From the NCBI GenBank assembly GCA_032622095.1, contig CP136066.1, positions 46,658,911 through 46,722,910 on the forward strand: a stretch of 64,000 bases of DNA, read 5' to 3'. The stretch is from Siphonodentalium dalli. Taxonomy: Eukaryota; Mollusca; Scaphopoda; Gadilida; Siphonodentaliidae. The notes below the pieces were generated by a model that was not told the origin of the DNA, searched no databases, and saw only the letters and a list, made by a program, of their open reading frames with translations. This document shows, one piece after another, positions 23,801 through 34,168 of this stretch; positions within the stretch are counted from its first letter, which is position 1, and every line of letters begins with the position of its first letter. A program made the position numbers and the translations under genes.

Positions 23801-26800
23801 TACATGTATTTTCATAATTTGCAAACATATTTATAAACAAAGTGTAAAGTTCATTCTTCCAACAATGTGAGCGTCCTCGGAAATTCAGATGACCATGATT
23901 CACCTGGCAAAATCATGGATAGTTTGTTGACACGATTACGATGTCATCGCAGATGAGTATATTTATATAGGCGGTTAATCCTGTGATTAACTCCCCTATG
24001 TTTTTTCCATTTACTTTGTACGAATTTTAAGTACACACCCAGTTCTGATTTAGTCACAAGTGGAGGTAACCAAGGATACGCCACAATTTCGCATCTAAAA
24101 TCAAACAGTGCTTGATTTTACTTTTTATCACTCGCGATCATGTCGTGAGCATGCGCAGTACAACTACCGGTTACTACCCACAACGAAATCTTTCCACTTA
24201 CGATTGAATCGTGATCATCAGAACATTCACTTGGTGAACGTTCAGACGACCACGATTCAATCGTAAGTGGAAACTTTTCCGTCATAGGAAGTAACCGGTA
24301 ATTGGACTGCGCATGCTGACATAAAATTCGTAGGTTAAAAATAATATCAAGCACTGTTTGATTTTAGATGCGAAGTTGTGGCGTATCCTTGGTTTGATAC
24401 CTCCACTTGCGACGCAAGATTCGCAGTCCTGTGTGCGTAAAAATTGTAGATGGAAATGACCGGTGTAGTCAATCACATGCTTTAGGATGTTCAACCTACT
24501 GTCTAATCATGTACATGTAGGACGACATCGTAATTGTGGGAAGAAACTATCCACGATCTCGTCGGGCCCCGATTCCTCCACTTACGATTGAATCGTGGTC
24601 GTCTGAACGTACACATAGTGTTGAATTGGCCACACAATAACGAGAGTGTGAATGCCATGGGCAATTTAATATTATCAGGTTCACATTTGTTCAAAATAAT
24701 GCTATGAAGAAGTACAGCTTCGGCAGTCTGAGGGTTAATTAATACCAAATGCACGGAACTCCTTTACGATATTCCGATAGTACTGTGTTTACTCTATATT
24801 CTCTGAAAATTTGGTGTAAAAATTCCCAATAGAACGACTTTTATCGAAATTAGTGCAATTTTCTGAATTTTTGCATTATTTCATCGCATAAAATCAATTA
24901 AAATACGACAACCAACTGGAAATGTTTTTGAACATTCTAGAATGGGTACATGTCCCTGATATATGTTTAAAATTTCTCGCGTAAACTATGGCAGATACCA
25001 AAGTTATAGTTAGTTTTATAGACCCACCCTAAATCCCCCATAGCAAATGCATGCGGCCGTAAAGCACGTGGCTTTGTTTGGATACTTTCTGGCCCACAAT
25101 GCATCATTCTCGCTATCTGTAAAATGGTCTATGACCGGCTACTAGCCTCTGTCATGCCCTATTTATAATATTGCTTTTTAAATATAGACTCCACTGTGTC
25201 CTCAACGACTGCAGGGGGTTAGATTACATCCCTGTCTCTGTGCTGTAGGTGATTAAACAGACTCCCTGTGACTCGGTGTATTTATTATATAAATTACGCT
25301 GTTTCTGGGGGACTGGGGAGTATAAGTGCATTTGTTTCAACTCTAATAGCAAACATACTTGTACTATGGTATTTACAACAGGGACGGTACCCCACAATTG
25401 TGACAGAGCACTCTGTGTTGCCTGGCTATATTGCTCCATGTCTCAGTACATTGATTGTATATTTAAAGTATGTTCTTTCTGGGGGACTGGGGACCCATGA
25501 TAGAATAGAATTTATTAGCAGCAAGATATGTTTATAATTAATCTGAGCGGATGGCATAAGCTTTGACCGCCCGGGTAACACGGAATGAGTCCCGGTAACG
25601 CTCGACATTTGCGTTTTGACGATGATGATGTTAGGGGTGTTGTATTGGCAGTAAGTTGTCTATTCTTAAAGGGACACTAAATCCTATAAGGCCCAAAAAA
25701 TCCCAAAGTCCCACAAATTCCCACAAAAAGCCCACATTGTATCCCGTGCAACACCGAATACACACCGCGAGTGCTATATATAATTAAAAAGTAAATTGTC
25801 GGTGGTATTCGTGTAAGTGTCTCATCGTGAAATATTAGTGGTTTCGATATATATATATATATATATATAGGCGTTGAATCTAATGACAATTCTATCTTCC
25901 GTAACATTGTTCTATTTCATTGTTTCTGGAGAATGTACATGTGTACGCCACTGGTGTTCAATCCATGTTATGCATAGTCACATCAAACCATTGGCCTTCT
26001 TTTGTATTGTATTATAATTGTGACATCTTATAGATTAAACAGGTCTGTGCATTCAATTCAAACAGGTGGACATACAGTCGTACATGATACATGTAATAAA
26101 TTTCTTGTTAGTGTTATATATATGCCACTTTGTTATTTTATGCAACACCTGCTATATATATTTAACGCTGGCTTATATTACTGAATCGGTGGTTATACGG
26201 TAACACACAAGGGCACTTCTCTGTGAGTAATATTTTTTCGTTCAATACGTTGTACGTATAGTTTCATCCTTCTTCAAAAAACACTTAAAACTATAATAAC
26301 TGTTATAAATATGTTGTCAACTGAGAACAGGGCAAATGGAAACATTAACAGCATATAAACATACAGTCGACATAAATTTCGACTCAGTACATCATATAAA
26401 TTCATCTGAGTCGAACAGGACTGGCCGGAAAGCTATTTCCAGACTTGGGGATATACCAGGAAATTCCTTGTTTTGATTGGAAGCGGTACCAGAAACCGCT
26501 AACCCCGATTGGCTAACCGATATATTGATCTAAATTTAAATACTGGGCGGAACAAAGAGACGCGATATTTTAATTTGAGCATGCGCACACATTGACAAAT
26601 AAGCTTCCTGTTTAAAATATTTTTTTTAAAGAAAGACATTTATTCATCGGTAAAACTCGTTTTCGACGCTTTTAATAATCTCACCACAATAGGAAAATGA
26701 GTGTTATGTACAGTGGACAAAGACCGAAACGATGTGTTATTGCGTGTGTTTCCTCTATCTTGAAAGAGACAGTTATTTCAGAGTTGAAATCTGAACAATT

Positions 26801-29800
26801 TCAAGTGTTGTCGGCAATATTCGTAAACAGGTCGCGCATAAATTATTCCTTATTTGGAATGTCTGCGACATCAGTATGACGTCACGATATTGGGGGAAGC
26901 CTATTGTTCTGGAAATGGGTTTTTACATGAATTCGTGTCGACGTAATATTATAATTATTACGGAGATGTTTACGTCGACTGATAAACATATATCTTTGTC
27001 AAGCGGCAAGTATTGTATAGTCACATCGCATATGCCCATCGTATTGCCCGAAATCGAACATCACTGCAAAGAGTTTAATGATGAAATCAAATTAAGGCTT
27101 CATATACATTTGGATGATTCTGCTATGTTTCAGCCTTACAGCAACGACTGCATCTATTGGAGCAGCGGGAATTCCACAAGGGGGCCTGGTAACGATGGCG
27201 ATAGTACTGTCTGCCGTTGGCTTTCCCATGGATGATATCGCAATGCTACTCTCTGTTGACTGGTTGCTGTAAGTTGTAGATCATCTTATATACATATACA
27301 CAACATCCATCCACAGTACTATTAACTAGCCGAGAACAGACGCATGCATGTTCTTTATATACAAATGACACAATACCAAATACATGTACAAGATCACCTA
27401 TGATACTTCAAAAAACTTACATGATTAAGAACGTTCTGTATTTTCTACCGCGTTCGGGCAACATAAGCACATGAACAATCTTTATAAAGGCGATTGTTGG
27501 ATCGTTTTCTAGCTAGCTGATAACAATTACAAATTTCCACTCTGGAAAGTTGATAATTGCCATTGGAACACTAAAACAAAGACAATGTAACAAAAAAATT
27601 AACAATATTTGAGTTTACAAGTCGAAACTATAACTTCATTAAGTCGAGGATTAAATTCGATATTTTGAAATAATATGAAGAAGCTAGGATGGAAAATATC
27701 ACGATGATTTATCCTCGTTGTACGTTTCTAATCACGCGCGATTGGATTTTAGTTATATAACAATATTTCAATGGTAAAGATTAGTTTCTAAAATTTGTAG
27801 AATACATCGAGAGAAGGCTCAAATTGTTTACAGAATCAGTTCAGTTTCGTTTATGATTATATTCGGTTCATTGCATTTCCGCATGTAATTGTCTGTCCAT
27901 GTGAGGCATAAAATCAAATATTTATATATGCGATTTCGCCATCTATGAACATTGATCTTAAAATCACAAATCTTATTAAAGCAGAATAGGGCGGTGACAG
28001 AAAAACCGCTAATCTGGCCATTCCACCACCCGGCAATCAACAAATTGACAAATTATTCAACCATGCAGGGGGGGGTCGGAAAAATGTGAGCAGACAGTAG
28101 GCTGAAAAAAGATTTTTCCGGATCTTGGGTACCCACCACCCCTATTTTTGGAGGAAACAATATTTTTTTCCATTTCACGAGGGTTACCCACCCCTTTTGA
28201 CCTCCAAATCAGTAGTCTCACATCATTTAAGATTGAATTTTTTTACGAAGTTCAGCATGAAACCAGTGGAAACATCTACCCTGATATCTCTGTGCACAAA
28301 TAGACCATAGAGATGTCCAGTGGGTGACGTTGTCTGCTGGGCGTAACATTGGGACAGTCATTACATACTAAAGCACTCGGGCCAAGCTTGTCCATACCGA
28401 GTATCAGGCATTGGAGAGAAGCGCATGATGAAACATGATTCAAACATTTATTTCACTTATAAAGTCTGAGAACAGATAAGAATTGAATAAAGTTGCACCC
28501 ATTGTTGTCTATTTGGATTTTGTTGGCCAATTTATGCATGCCTTGTAAACAAGTTTATATATGAACATTTGACCAACTTTGCACTGATTTTCAGTAATCA
28601 CTTGACAACACTGTATCAAAAAGATAAAATATAAAGTTAGGCAATACATTTATGACTATAACAATGTATCCACAATACCTTATACCATATGACACACTGG
28701 CTTTTAAAAGACTTATCAGCATTCATATGGCTTTGGTGAGAAATTGAATTTAGTATCAAAAACAAACAAAACTTAACACAGGATGTTGCTTCAAATAGGA
28801 TTCAATACTTTCTAACATGATGAGTTTCGATGTTCTGGCCTCTAATGCTGTCTAATTATGAGCAAATATTAATGTTATAAATGAATAGCTTTATTCATTT
28901 TTATTTACGTTAATCATGGTTGACTTAACTGTTCATTTGTATCTGGAACCAGTAGCATTGGCACAGTCATGACAATGAGATCTGATGTAAAAGGCGAACT
29001 CATGCGTGTTAGCTCGTAACCTGGTTTTCTTAGAAGCATGATGCCTATACCCGCACCAACTACCCCACTATGTGTCACATGCACCTTAATAATGATGCTG
29101 AACACTTTGAGAAAAAATTATATTCCAGAAAGTTTGTAAGAGGAAATTTTTTTGACCACTTGGAAAAAAGTTACTTTTTTCGCGGCTGAACCACCCACCC
29201 GCCCCGGCCTATACTGTCTCGAAAAAAAATGAATGACCCCCCCCCCCCCTTGAACCATGTGTGTATTTATGTATATTGTGTGTTTCTATGTAAAGTGTCA
29301 TAAGATTGTCAAATAAACTTACTTACTTATCTACTCGACATGTATCGTTCCAAAATACACTTTAGTCTTCGTTATTCGTTTTATAGTACTCGATATCTCC
29401 TAATTATGTAATTATTAGTTGGCGGAATCACTATAAGCTCCGCTAATCGCGGTCACCATTACCAGAACAAGCGACTACGCGAACTAAACGACATGGATGT
29501 GTCCGCTTAGTAGCCATGTAATCGCGCCAATCAGTCACGTGACTTTCCTGAGTATTAACCTCGGAATCTTTCGTGATAAAAAATAAGAACATTTGTGCGA
29601 TTTTGAATTTTCTTGGTGAAATGGGTCATTTAACCAGATATAGTCAGTATTATGAAGAGAAACATATTTTTACAGAACAATTCCTTTAACGTTTGTGCAA
29701 CTTTTGATTATCAGTGGACGATTAAAGACCGCGAAGTTCGATACACTAATTATTGCAGATCTTGACCCTACAGGTAACCATATATATAATGGCATACATT

Positions 29801-29906
29801 TAGCATGTACATATATATCTTATTCAGGGACAGATTCCGGACGGCGATTAACGTTTGGGGCGACGCTGTTGGTGCTGGAATAGTAAACCATATCACAGAG
29901 TTGTAG
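14819..29906 (+). CDS. SLC1A: Excitatory amino acid transporter, SLC1 family (3' part, six exons)
   Basis: Joined exons 14819-14867 (probable), 17657-17843, 20182-20415, 21506-21697, 27134-27268 and 29828-29906 give the C-terminal two thirds of a sodium-coupled glutamate/aspartate transporter of the plasma membrane. Visible are a glycosylatable loop with NIT and NQT, TM4 ([11 protein letters not shown]), the WYSPVGI block, hairpin 1/TM7 with NMDGT (sodium and substrate site), hairpin 2 ([11 protein letters not shown]) and TM8 ([12 protein letters not shown]). In TM8 the residues equivalent to GltPh D394, R397, T398, N401 and D405 are all present. The arginine argues for an acidic-substrate EAAT rather than a neutral ASCT carrier. 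All junctions are GT-AG with matching phases. The N-terminal exons (TM1-3) were not found. The C-tail after GAGIV is only seven residues, far shorter than in most EAATs. The gene may continue in other splice forms. Confidence 0.93.
15100..16385 (+). repeat. Dispersed repeat module B, copy 2, with insertion
   Basis: This matches 4505-5335 in the same orientation at both ends. Roughly 480 bp between about 15603 and 16085 is absent from copy 1 and includes the hairpin at 15608-15754. The copy lies in a transporter intron. Confidence 0.75.
15608..15754. repeat. Hairpin (about 65-bp imperfect arms)
   Basis: Arms begin GGAGATAAAC and end GTTTATCTCC, and both carry TTGGAGAAC/GTTCTCCAA and GAATATTGG/CCAATATTC. 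It is part of the extra DNA in module B copy 2. Confidence 0.75.
16733..17093 (+). repeat. Dispersed repeat module A, copy 2
   Basis: This corresponds to 3851-4222, again ending in a poly-C tract (about 17080-17090). In copy 1 module A precedes module B. Here it follows B, so the two modules move or duplicate independently. Confidence 0.75.
17410..17522. repeat. Hairpin (about 43-bp arms)
   Basis: The left arm GGCAGACCCATCGCGGTCAT... pairs with the right arm ending ...ATGACCGCAATGGGTCTGCC, separated by a short loop. A compact foldback element just upstream of a transporter exon. Confidence 0.85.
17657..17843 (+). CDS. SLC1A: SLC1 transporter exon (TM4 region)
   Basis: The acceptor TTTTTTTGCAG and donor ATG|GTAGGT bound 187 bp read in phase 2-in, 2-out. 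The peptide contains [20 protein letters not shown] and the start of the LVTLAIW helix, matching the conserved GMNVLGLVVF / GKMGE / IMW blocks of EAATs. The split Trp codon (TG|G) is completed by the next exon. Confidence 0.95.
18253..19640 (+). repeat. GTCCGTCC-headed tandem array, about 165-bp unit
   Basis: The array starts with TAGCTCAACTTAGTTGAGCTA (a near palindrome), then GTGTCCGGCGTCCGTC-type text. Diverged units then repeat with the landmark AGCCATCTTGAATTTTGTTC at about 18857, 19021, 19187 and 19353. The same head and unit recur at 36535-37310. The reading frames in the units are shadows. The array lies inside a transporter intron. Confidence 0.88.
19771..19910. repeat. Hairpin with perfect 22-bp outer arms
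   Basis: The left arm TGCCGCTCAGTGGCCAGGAC (continuing AC) and the right arm at 19889-19910 are exact complements, and further imperfect pairing extends inward. It is probably a small MITE. Confidence 0.8.
20182..20415 (+). CDS. SLC1A: SLC1 transporter exon (TM5-TM6)
   Basis: Acceptor AATTATTTCAG and donor CAAG|GTAAAT bound 234 bp. The peptide starts [19 protein letters not shown], continues with a hydrophobic helix and [14 protein letters not shown], and ends at the [14 protein letters not shown] region leading into hairpin 1. All are hallmark EAAT blocks. The last codon is split AG|T. Confidence 0.96.
20655..21260 (-). pseudogene. LINE 3' end fragment (minus strand) with poly-A tail
   Basis: A run of T at 20673-20683 followed by AGAATAGAATAGAATTTATT is, on the minus strand, a 3' tail plus poly-A. 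Near 21160-21210 the minus strand reads C-L-F-C...[10 protein letters not shown], the same Cys/His C-terminus as the LINE at 198-1290. The fragment is 5'-truncated and broken. Confidence 0.8.
21506..21697 (+). CDS. SLC1A: SLC1 transporter exon (hairpin 1 and TM7, NMDGT motif)
   Basis: Acceptor TTTTACCAG and donor ATAAG|GTTAGT bound 192 bp. The peptide begins [12 protein letters not shown], has [17 protein letters not shown] with the unwound NMDGT motif of TM7 intact, and ends LNFGKIVII. The terminal AG pairs with C of the next exon to make Ser. Confidence 0.96.
22446..22462 (+). repeat. Poly-G tract
   Basis: About 16 consecutive G, the longest of several G/C homopolymers in this window. Confidence 0.9.
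22685..23390 (+). repeat. Two tandem copies of a roughly 360-bp unit
   Basis: TCCAAGATGGCCAC(T/C)GGC starts each copy (about 22690 and 23052). Both continue with TTTACATGTC-type text, a TTTACAGTGAAT block, CCCCGCAAATCT and a GTGGGTG-rich end finishing in a C-rich run. The units resemble the AAGATGGCC part of the 165-bp arrays. Confidence 0.8.
23875..24600. repeat. Cluster of related inverted fragments around ATTCAATCGTAAGTGG
   Basis: ACGATTGAATCGTGATC/ATTCAATCGT motifs occur at about 24200, 24255 and 24585, with degraded relatives near 23890. The best-preserved copy is the foldback at 24057-24409. Confidence 0.6.
24057..24409. mobile_element. Foldback element, about 350 bp
   Basis: The left end CAAGTGGAGGTAACCAAGGA and the right end (complement, to about 24409) frame inverted arms containing GGATACGCCACAA, GCATCTAAAATCAAACAGTG and ACGATTGAATCGTG. 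No coding capacity. A clean target duplication was not identified. Confidence 0.75.
25250..25500 (+). other. Unidentified reading frame with two hydrophobic segments
   Basis: The frame from 25268 gives a 90-residue peptide with two hydrophobic stretches (around [18 protein letters not shown] and [10 protein letters not shown]) and two copies of a VSGGLG block, encoded by a direct repeat TTTCTGGGGGACTGGGG at about 25301 and 25475. It lies inside a transporter intron, is not part of the SLC1 fold, and may be a chance frame or a decayed exon. Confidence 0.2.
25499..25540 (-). mobile_element. Short LINE 3' tail fragment
   Basis: ATAGAATAGAATTTATTAGCA matches the 3' tail of the minus-strand fragment at 20685-20706. 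Only the extreme 3' end is present. Confidence 0.5.
25847..25870. repeat. (AT)n microsatellite
   Basis: Alternating TA/AT run of about 22 bases. Confidence 0.9.
26697..26879 (+). pseudogene. Possible remnant of a RecQ-like helicase N-terminus
   Basis: The 60-residue frame has [20 protein letters not shown] followed by FGMSATS. This loosely resembles the L-x-x-EQ Q-motif and Walker A area (LPTGFGKS) of RecQ-like helicases common in marine invertebrate genomes, but the lysine of Walker A is missing. An ATTGGCTAACC element and GCATGCGCAC (NRF1-like) lie 100-190 bp upstream. The similarity is weak. Confidence 0.22.
27134..27268 (+). CDS. SLC1A: SLC1 transporter exon (hairpin 2, start of TM8)
   Basis: Acceptor GCTATGTTTCAG and donor TTGCT|GTAAGT bound 135 bp. 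The peptide reads [19 protein letters not shown] through AVGFPMDDI to SVDWL. This is the substrate-gating hairpin 2 and the first conserved aspartate of TM8. It overlaps an unrelated frame that begins at 26876 but is the only one with family similarity. Confidence 0.96.
28080..29827. other. Intronic DNA without a gene
   Basis: This is intron between the last two transporter exons. It contains CCACCC-rich and poly-C segments (about 28120-28190 and 29190-29252) like those ending repeat module A. No supported coding region. Confidence 0.5.
29828..29906 (+). CDS. SLC1A: SLC1 transporter terminal exon (TM8 substrate site) with stop
   Basis: Acceptor TCTTATTCAG precedes. The frame gives [19 protein letters not shown] and then NHITEL and TAG at 29904-29906. 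The substrate residues D, R, T, N and D are in place. A tryptophan stands where most relatives have Leu or Glu before GD. A possible internal donor (ATA|GTAAAC, about 29880-29884) could give a longer C-tail by alternative splicing. Confidence 0.93.
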
Positions 29907-30610
29907 ATGCACACATCTTATTCATGTACACACTGTACTGTTCTAGTCTCGTGTATAGACCATGGCTTCGTTGGATCATTTTTATAGCGTCCAATCAACT
30001 ATGTATATCAGATATTTTAGATAACTGTACTCAGTTAATATTTCGTGAAAAACACCGTTAACATAATAACTGGACTGACTTAGTTCAAATTTGGCACGAC
30101 TGTTTCTGTCAAATATGGGTCCAGTGTACATGTAAAGGTCAGATGATTCCTGAAAACATCAAAATGACTTTTGATTGATTCAATTTAGTGACGAGGTAGC
30201 ATAATTGACCATGATTCAAAACTGTCAATTCGGTCCTAGGGTTCAAGGGCGAATAACTCTCTCTTTCAACTTTCAACTTTTTCTGAAAACACGACGGATC
30301 CCCGGAGCGATTTGGTCCCAGTGATTTTGGGACTCGTAGTATGGTGAAAAGGCAAAGTTTGCTTGTCCTTAATTACCACAATAACATAAATTTCATATTA
30401 AATATGACAATATAACCCCATAATATTGGACTGTTTGCATCACGTTGAACACAATGCGCAGCCAGAACAAGAAATGTACATATTTGTTTCTAAAATAATT
30501 ATCAATTTTGGGCTAAAAACTGTCCCATCAAATTGTTTCCATGCTGTTACCATTTACTTATTAGATTAGGTAAGCGCAAATTGGCTTCTAATTCCACATA
30601 CCTAAAGATT

Positions 30611-30812
30611 AAAATTTGTTTTCTTTAGTTGGAATTTTAATTTTCAACTGTTCAAATTTTGTGTTTTACCTGTAAATTAGGAATTTCCAACTCACAGTTA
30701 GAAATTTTTCCCAGTTGGAAATTAAAAATAAAAATTCGTTTTCTTTAGTTGGAATTTTAATTTTCAACTGTTCAAATTTTGTTTTACTTGGAAATTAGGA
30801 ATTTCCAACTAT
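30611..30812 (+). repeat. Tandem duplication, 120-bp period
   Basis: TTTTCTTTAGTTGGAATTTT and the following text through GGAATTTCCAACT appear twice, starting at about 30611 and 30731, nearly identical. Confidence 0.9.
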
Positions 30813-31157
30813 TGAATATAGCTCTCTGTCGGGGTGAGACAGCCCCCTACACACCATGTCGCCACATGCCTGGGCGCTATGCTCACTGTACCTAAGCTTG
30901 CTAATTCCACATTAGATAATTGAAAATGACCTATATATATGTGTGTTATAAATGACATTTTAAGTTTTCTTATAACCCTTTTGTTATCTTGTGTTGCATG
31001 ATAATTACAAATGTCTTGTGGGGTAGTTTACTGTTCGATTAAAACAAATGAATAGAAATCCGAAAAGATTGGTGATTCATGTACTGCTATATACATTACG
31101 TTACACACGAGTAACTACATTTTAATTTAGTCAACAACCACAAGACTTTTGTAAAAT

Positions 31158-31158
<1 letters not shown>

Positions 31159-31202
<44 letters not shown>
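31159..31202. repeat. (TA)n microsatellite
   Basis: About 21 uninterrupted TA dinucleotides. Confidence 0.97.
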
Positions 31203-31207
<5 letters not shown>

Positions 31208-31469
31208 TTTTCTGGCCAAGTAGGCTCATTAGTCTTCTAACCAATTGGTAACATCGATGCATTGGCTCATACCATTTCCGTTCATATATAGCCTTAAAAT
31301 TCATTACACATACTAATGCTAGCATCTAGGACTCGATGTTCACTTGGCTAGAAGGGTAATGGCATTATCACATTATTTTTAGTTTCTACCAATCATCAAT
31401 AATCACTTTATATTTTGATCTTGTTATAATGACCACAAATTAATCTATCTGTAACAAGGTGACATAATA

Positions 31470-32352
31470 AACACTTCAAATAAAGTAAGTCCTCCCCCCA
31501 ATTTTATCAGTAATATCTCGGGATATATTTGCGCGATTTCGATGAAATTTATCAGGTATCTTCAGTATGGTAGTAGCAATGATGTCTAACTACCATTAAC
31601 CCATCTATTTTGTTATGACTGGATTAGTGTGATTTGAATGGAAAAATTGCAGGTTTCAAAAATTGCAAAGTGGATTTCAGCCTGAATGTTTTATTGGTGA
31701 ATTCAAATTTAAGACAAAGAATTTCATACTCACATGTGCCCACAACGCTCTGCTCTCATCCCTGATATTTTGAATGCACCCAAACAAAGTTACTTAAGTC
31801 ATGCCTGGCCAAACTGAGCGGGTCTCGGATTTTTATCCCACAGAGTACCCCTTGGAACAACTGGATTTCTCACTTCAGAAAAGACTAAACGGAAATGTTT
31901 TGAAACGAAACATGAATAAGTCCCAATTTGATAGGGGTGTCACACAGTAACGGCGAAAACTCGGTTAATGAACTCTCTTTGGACTGAATGTTTTCATGCT
32001 TTTTGTCAAAGAGGAATGCTACACCCGATATTGAACGATATTCCTTCATAAAATTGAACACTCCATCAAACTTTCCTGCTTGAAATCAATTTTTACCATT
32101 TTTAAATATGCACTGTTTTCATTAAATTCATGCCCAATAAAGGATCACAGCAATCGTGGGTTAAAACTTTAACGGTAGTTGTGGGCACCTGATAGTGTTA
32201 AATTCCCGTTGTTAAATTTCACTTATCCAAACAAATTCACACTCATCCAGCCAAAACAAAACAGATGGGTTAATTGATGTTAGACATCATTGCTACTACC
32301 ATCCTGAAGATACCTATACCAAATTTAATCGAGATCGCGCAAATAGATCCCG
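31470..32352. mobile_element. TIR element family T1, copy 2 (one end lost)
   Basis: It starts AACACTTCAAATAAAGTAAG after TA and follows copy 1 internally, including the second inverted arm up to AAATAGATCCCGA. The terminal 30 bases of the right TIR are missing, so it is truncated. Confidence 0.75.
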
Positions 32353-33518
32353 ACTGCGTGCTCTTGTTGAGACATAAAATATTAAACTTCTTACAGCAGA
32401 TGTACACTTGATACTGGATTTGAACTAAAAATATTTAATTTGCCATCAATTGTTTCCTGGCAAATGTATACTAACACACCCATGTCATGTACAGTTGGTG
32501 ACATTTGGAAAAATGTGATAAGTGAAATATTTTGCTCCCGATCACTACCGGAATTAAAAAAAACTGATTAATCATGACACTCTTCACTGGTTTTGATTTA
32601 TCGGTTATAACCCTATCTATAACCATAGCATAAAACATTATATCCATAGCATACTTTATCATACCATTCTCACATTTATACATACACACGAATTTCACGA
32701 AAGTGATGGAAACCCCATCATATATTTAATCTTTGGGCTGAAAATAGCTATATTCATTATCGCCAAGGCATGGGTTAAATATGCCGATCGCGATAGACAT
32801 ATCGTTAATATACCATCTCGTCTATATCTGAACAATATATATATATATATAGTTTAATATTTGACTGCACCCGACTGTTCTCAACTGAAAATAATGTATA
32901 TATATATTTTTTATTCCCATGCTCCACATCTATATTGACTTAGAATAAAGCACTGCTTATTATATACATTACTTGTTATTATTTTTCATTGTACACAATA
33001 TCAGTTCAGATCAGGAGAAAGATACCCAATTATCGTCGGCAGATCCCTCTATCGGACTCAGGATATCAACGGTTGAATTCGATTCGAGGTCATGATTCGG
33101 TATTCGCGAAGGTTCATTCACTCAGCATGCATGATGATACCACATGACGGCAAATCTATATTAATTAATTCTAGAGTTTAATGGTTTTATTAACACATTA
33201 ACATTTAATTCCATTAAAATAATTTTAAAAACGTAGTCTTTCATATGAATTAGAGAACATCAAACTCTGAAGTTAAGGGCATCATTAATATTAATTGCCT
33301 TATTTTGTGTAGCATTAATTTAAGTGATTACTGAAAGACGTATGTACTGCATCTGACGTTCTACCGATATAATAAACAGTACTACCGATATATTATACAT
33401 ACGAGTACCACACGTTGAACTTGCCCCGATACATATATTGACCAGGTCAAAAGCATAGGACAGTGGTCTCTGGGGGTGACAGAGGATTGGGCCTTGCAAT
33501 TATTGCAAACATTTGCTA
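32353..33518. other. No gene seen
   Basis: AT-rich DNA with a short (TA)n run near 32838. A 75-bp piece at 33434-33508 is repeated at 33868-33942 (see the next entry). Confidence 0.4.
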
Positions 33519-34168
33519 TTATGGATGTGAATTTTTCAAAAATATGACCGTTGCAGCATATTTTATGTAAAAAGTTGTCGGTACAGTTTTTAGTGAAACT
33601 TCAAATGGCAAAAATATTAAATGTACATCATGGTGTTCTGCAATATATGTATACTATGAGCTGAGACTTGGAATTAAAAAAATATGTTCTATTTTATTAC
33701 TGTTGGTAAAATTAATGAAGTGTATAAATTATATTGGTCATTTATTGGACTCCACAACAGTAAATAAGTTGGGCTCATTCACTAGTGTATCTGTTCTATA
33801 ATGATGTGTGCAGTCAAGAGTTTATAATCTTCTCGGTGAGCTGGGGGACTCTCCAGTGTTGGAGATGGCATATATTGACCAGGTCAAACGCATGGGACAG
33901 TGGTCTCTGGTGGTGGCAGAGGATTGGGCCTTGCAATTATTGTGTACTTATCAAACAAACAACTGGGTTACAATCTTACTTCTAAAAGTAATCAAAACTG
34001 AACATTTTTAGATTCAGAGTCTCAGCCCATAAAATACATATCTTGTAGAACACCCTGATGTAGTTTTTGAATTTTTAGCCTATGAAATTTGATAAAAAAC
34101 TGTACCAAAAGATTTTACATAAAATAGGCTCCAAAATTCACATTTTTGAAAATTTCACATCCAGGGTT
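33434..34168. repeat. Composite: inverted arms plus a direct duplication
   Basis: 33519-33672 and 34010-34168 are imperfect inverted copies (landmarks TTTTATGTAAAA, GGTACAGTTTTT, GGTGTTCT). The block TATTGACCAGGTCAAA...TTGGGCCTTGCAATTATTG occurs directly repeated at 33434-33508 and 33868-33942. The second copy sits inside the inverted pair and the first just outside it. Origin is unclear; no family recognised. Confidence 0.7.

Larger units (their letters stand above)
29907..31469. other. 3' flank of the transporter; no gene
   Basis: No convincing frame. It holds a tandem duplication (30611-30812) and a TA microsatellite (31159-31202). Confidence 0.5.

Noticed and set aside
26876-27235. 119-residue frame overlapping the transporter exon at 27134
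   Set aside because: It enters the exon in the wrong frame. The other frame has the EAAT hairpin 2 sequence and correct splice phases.
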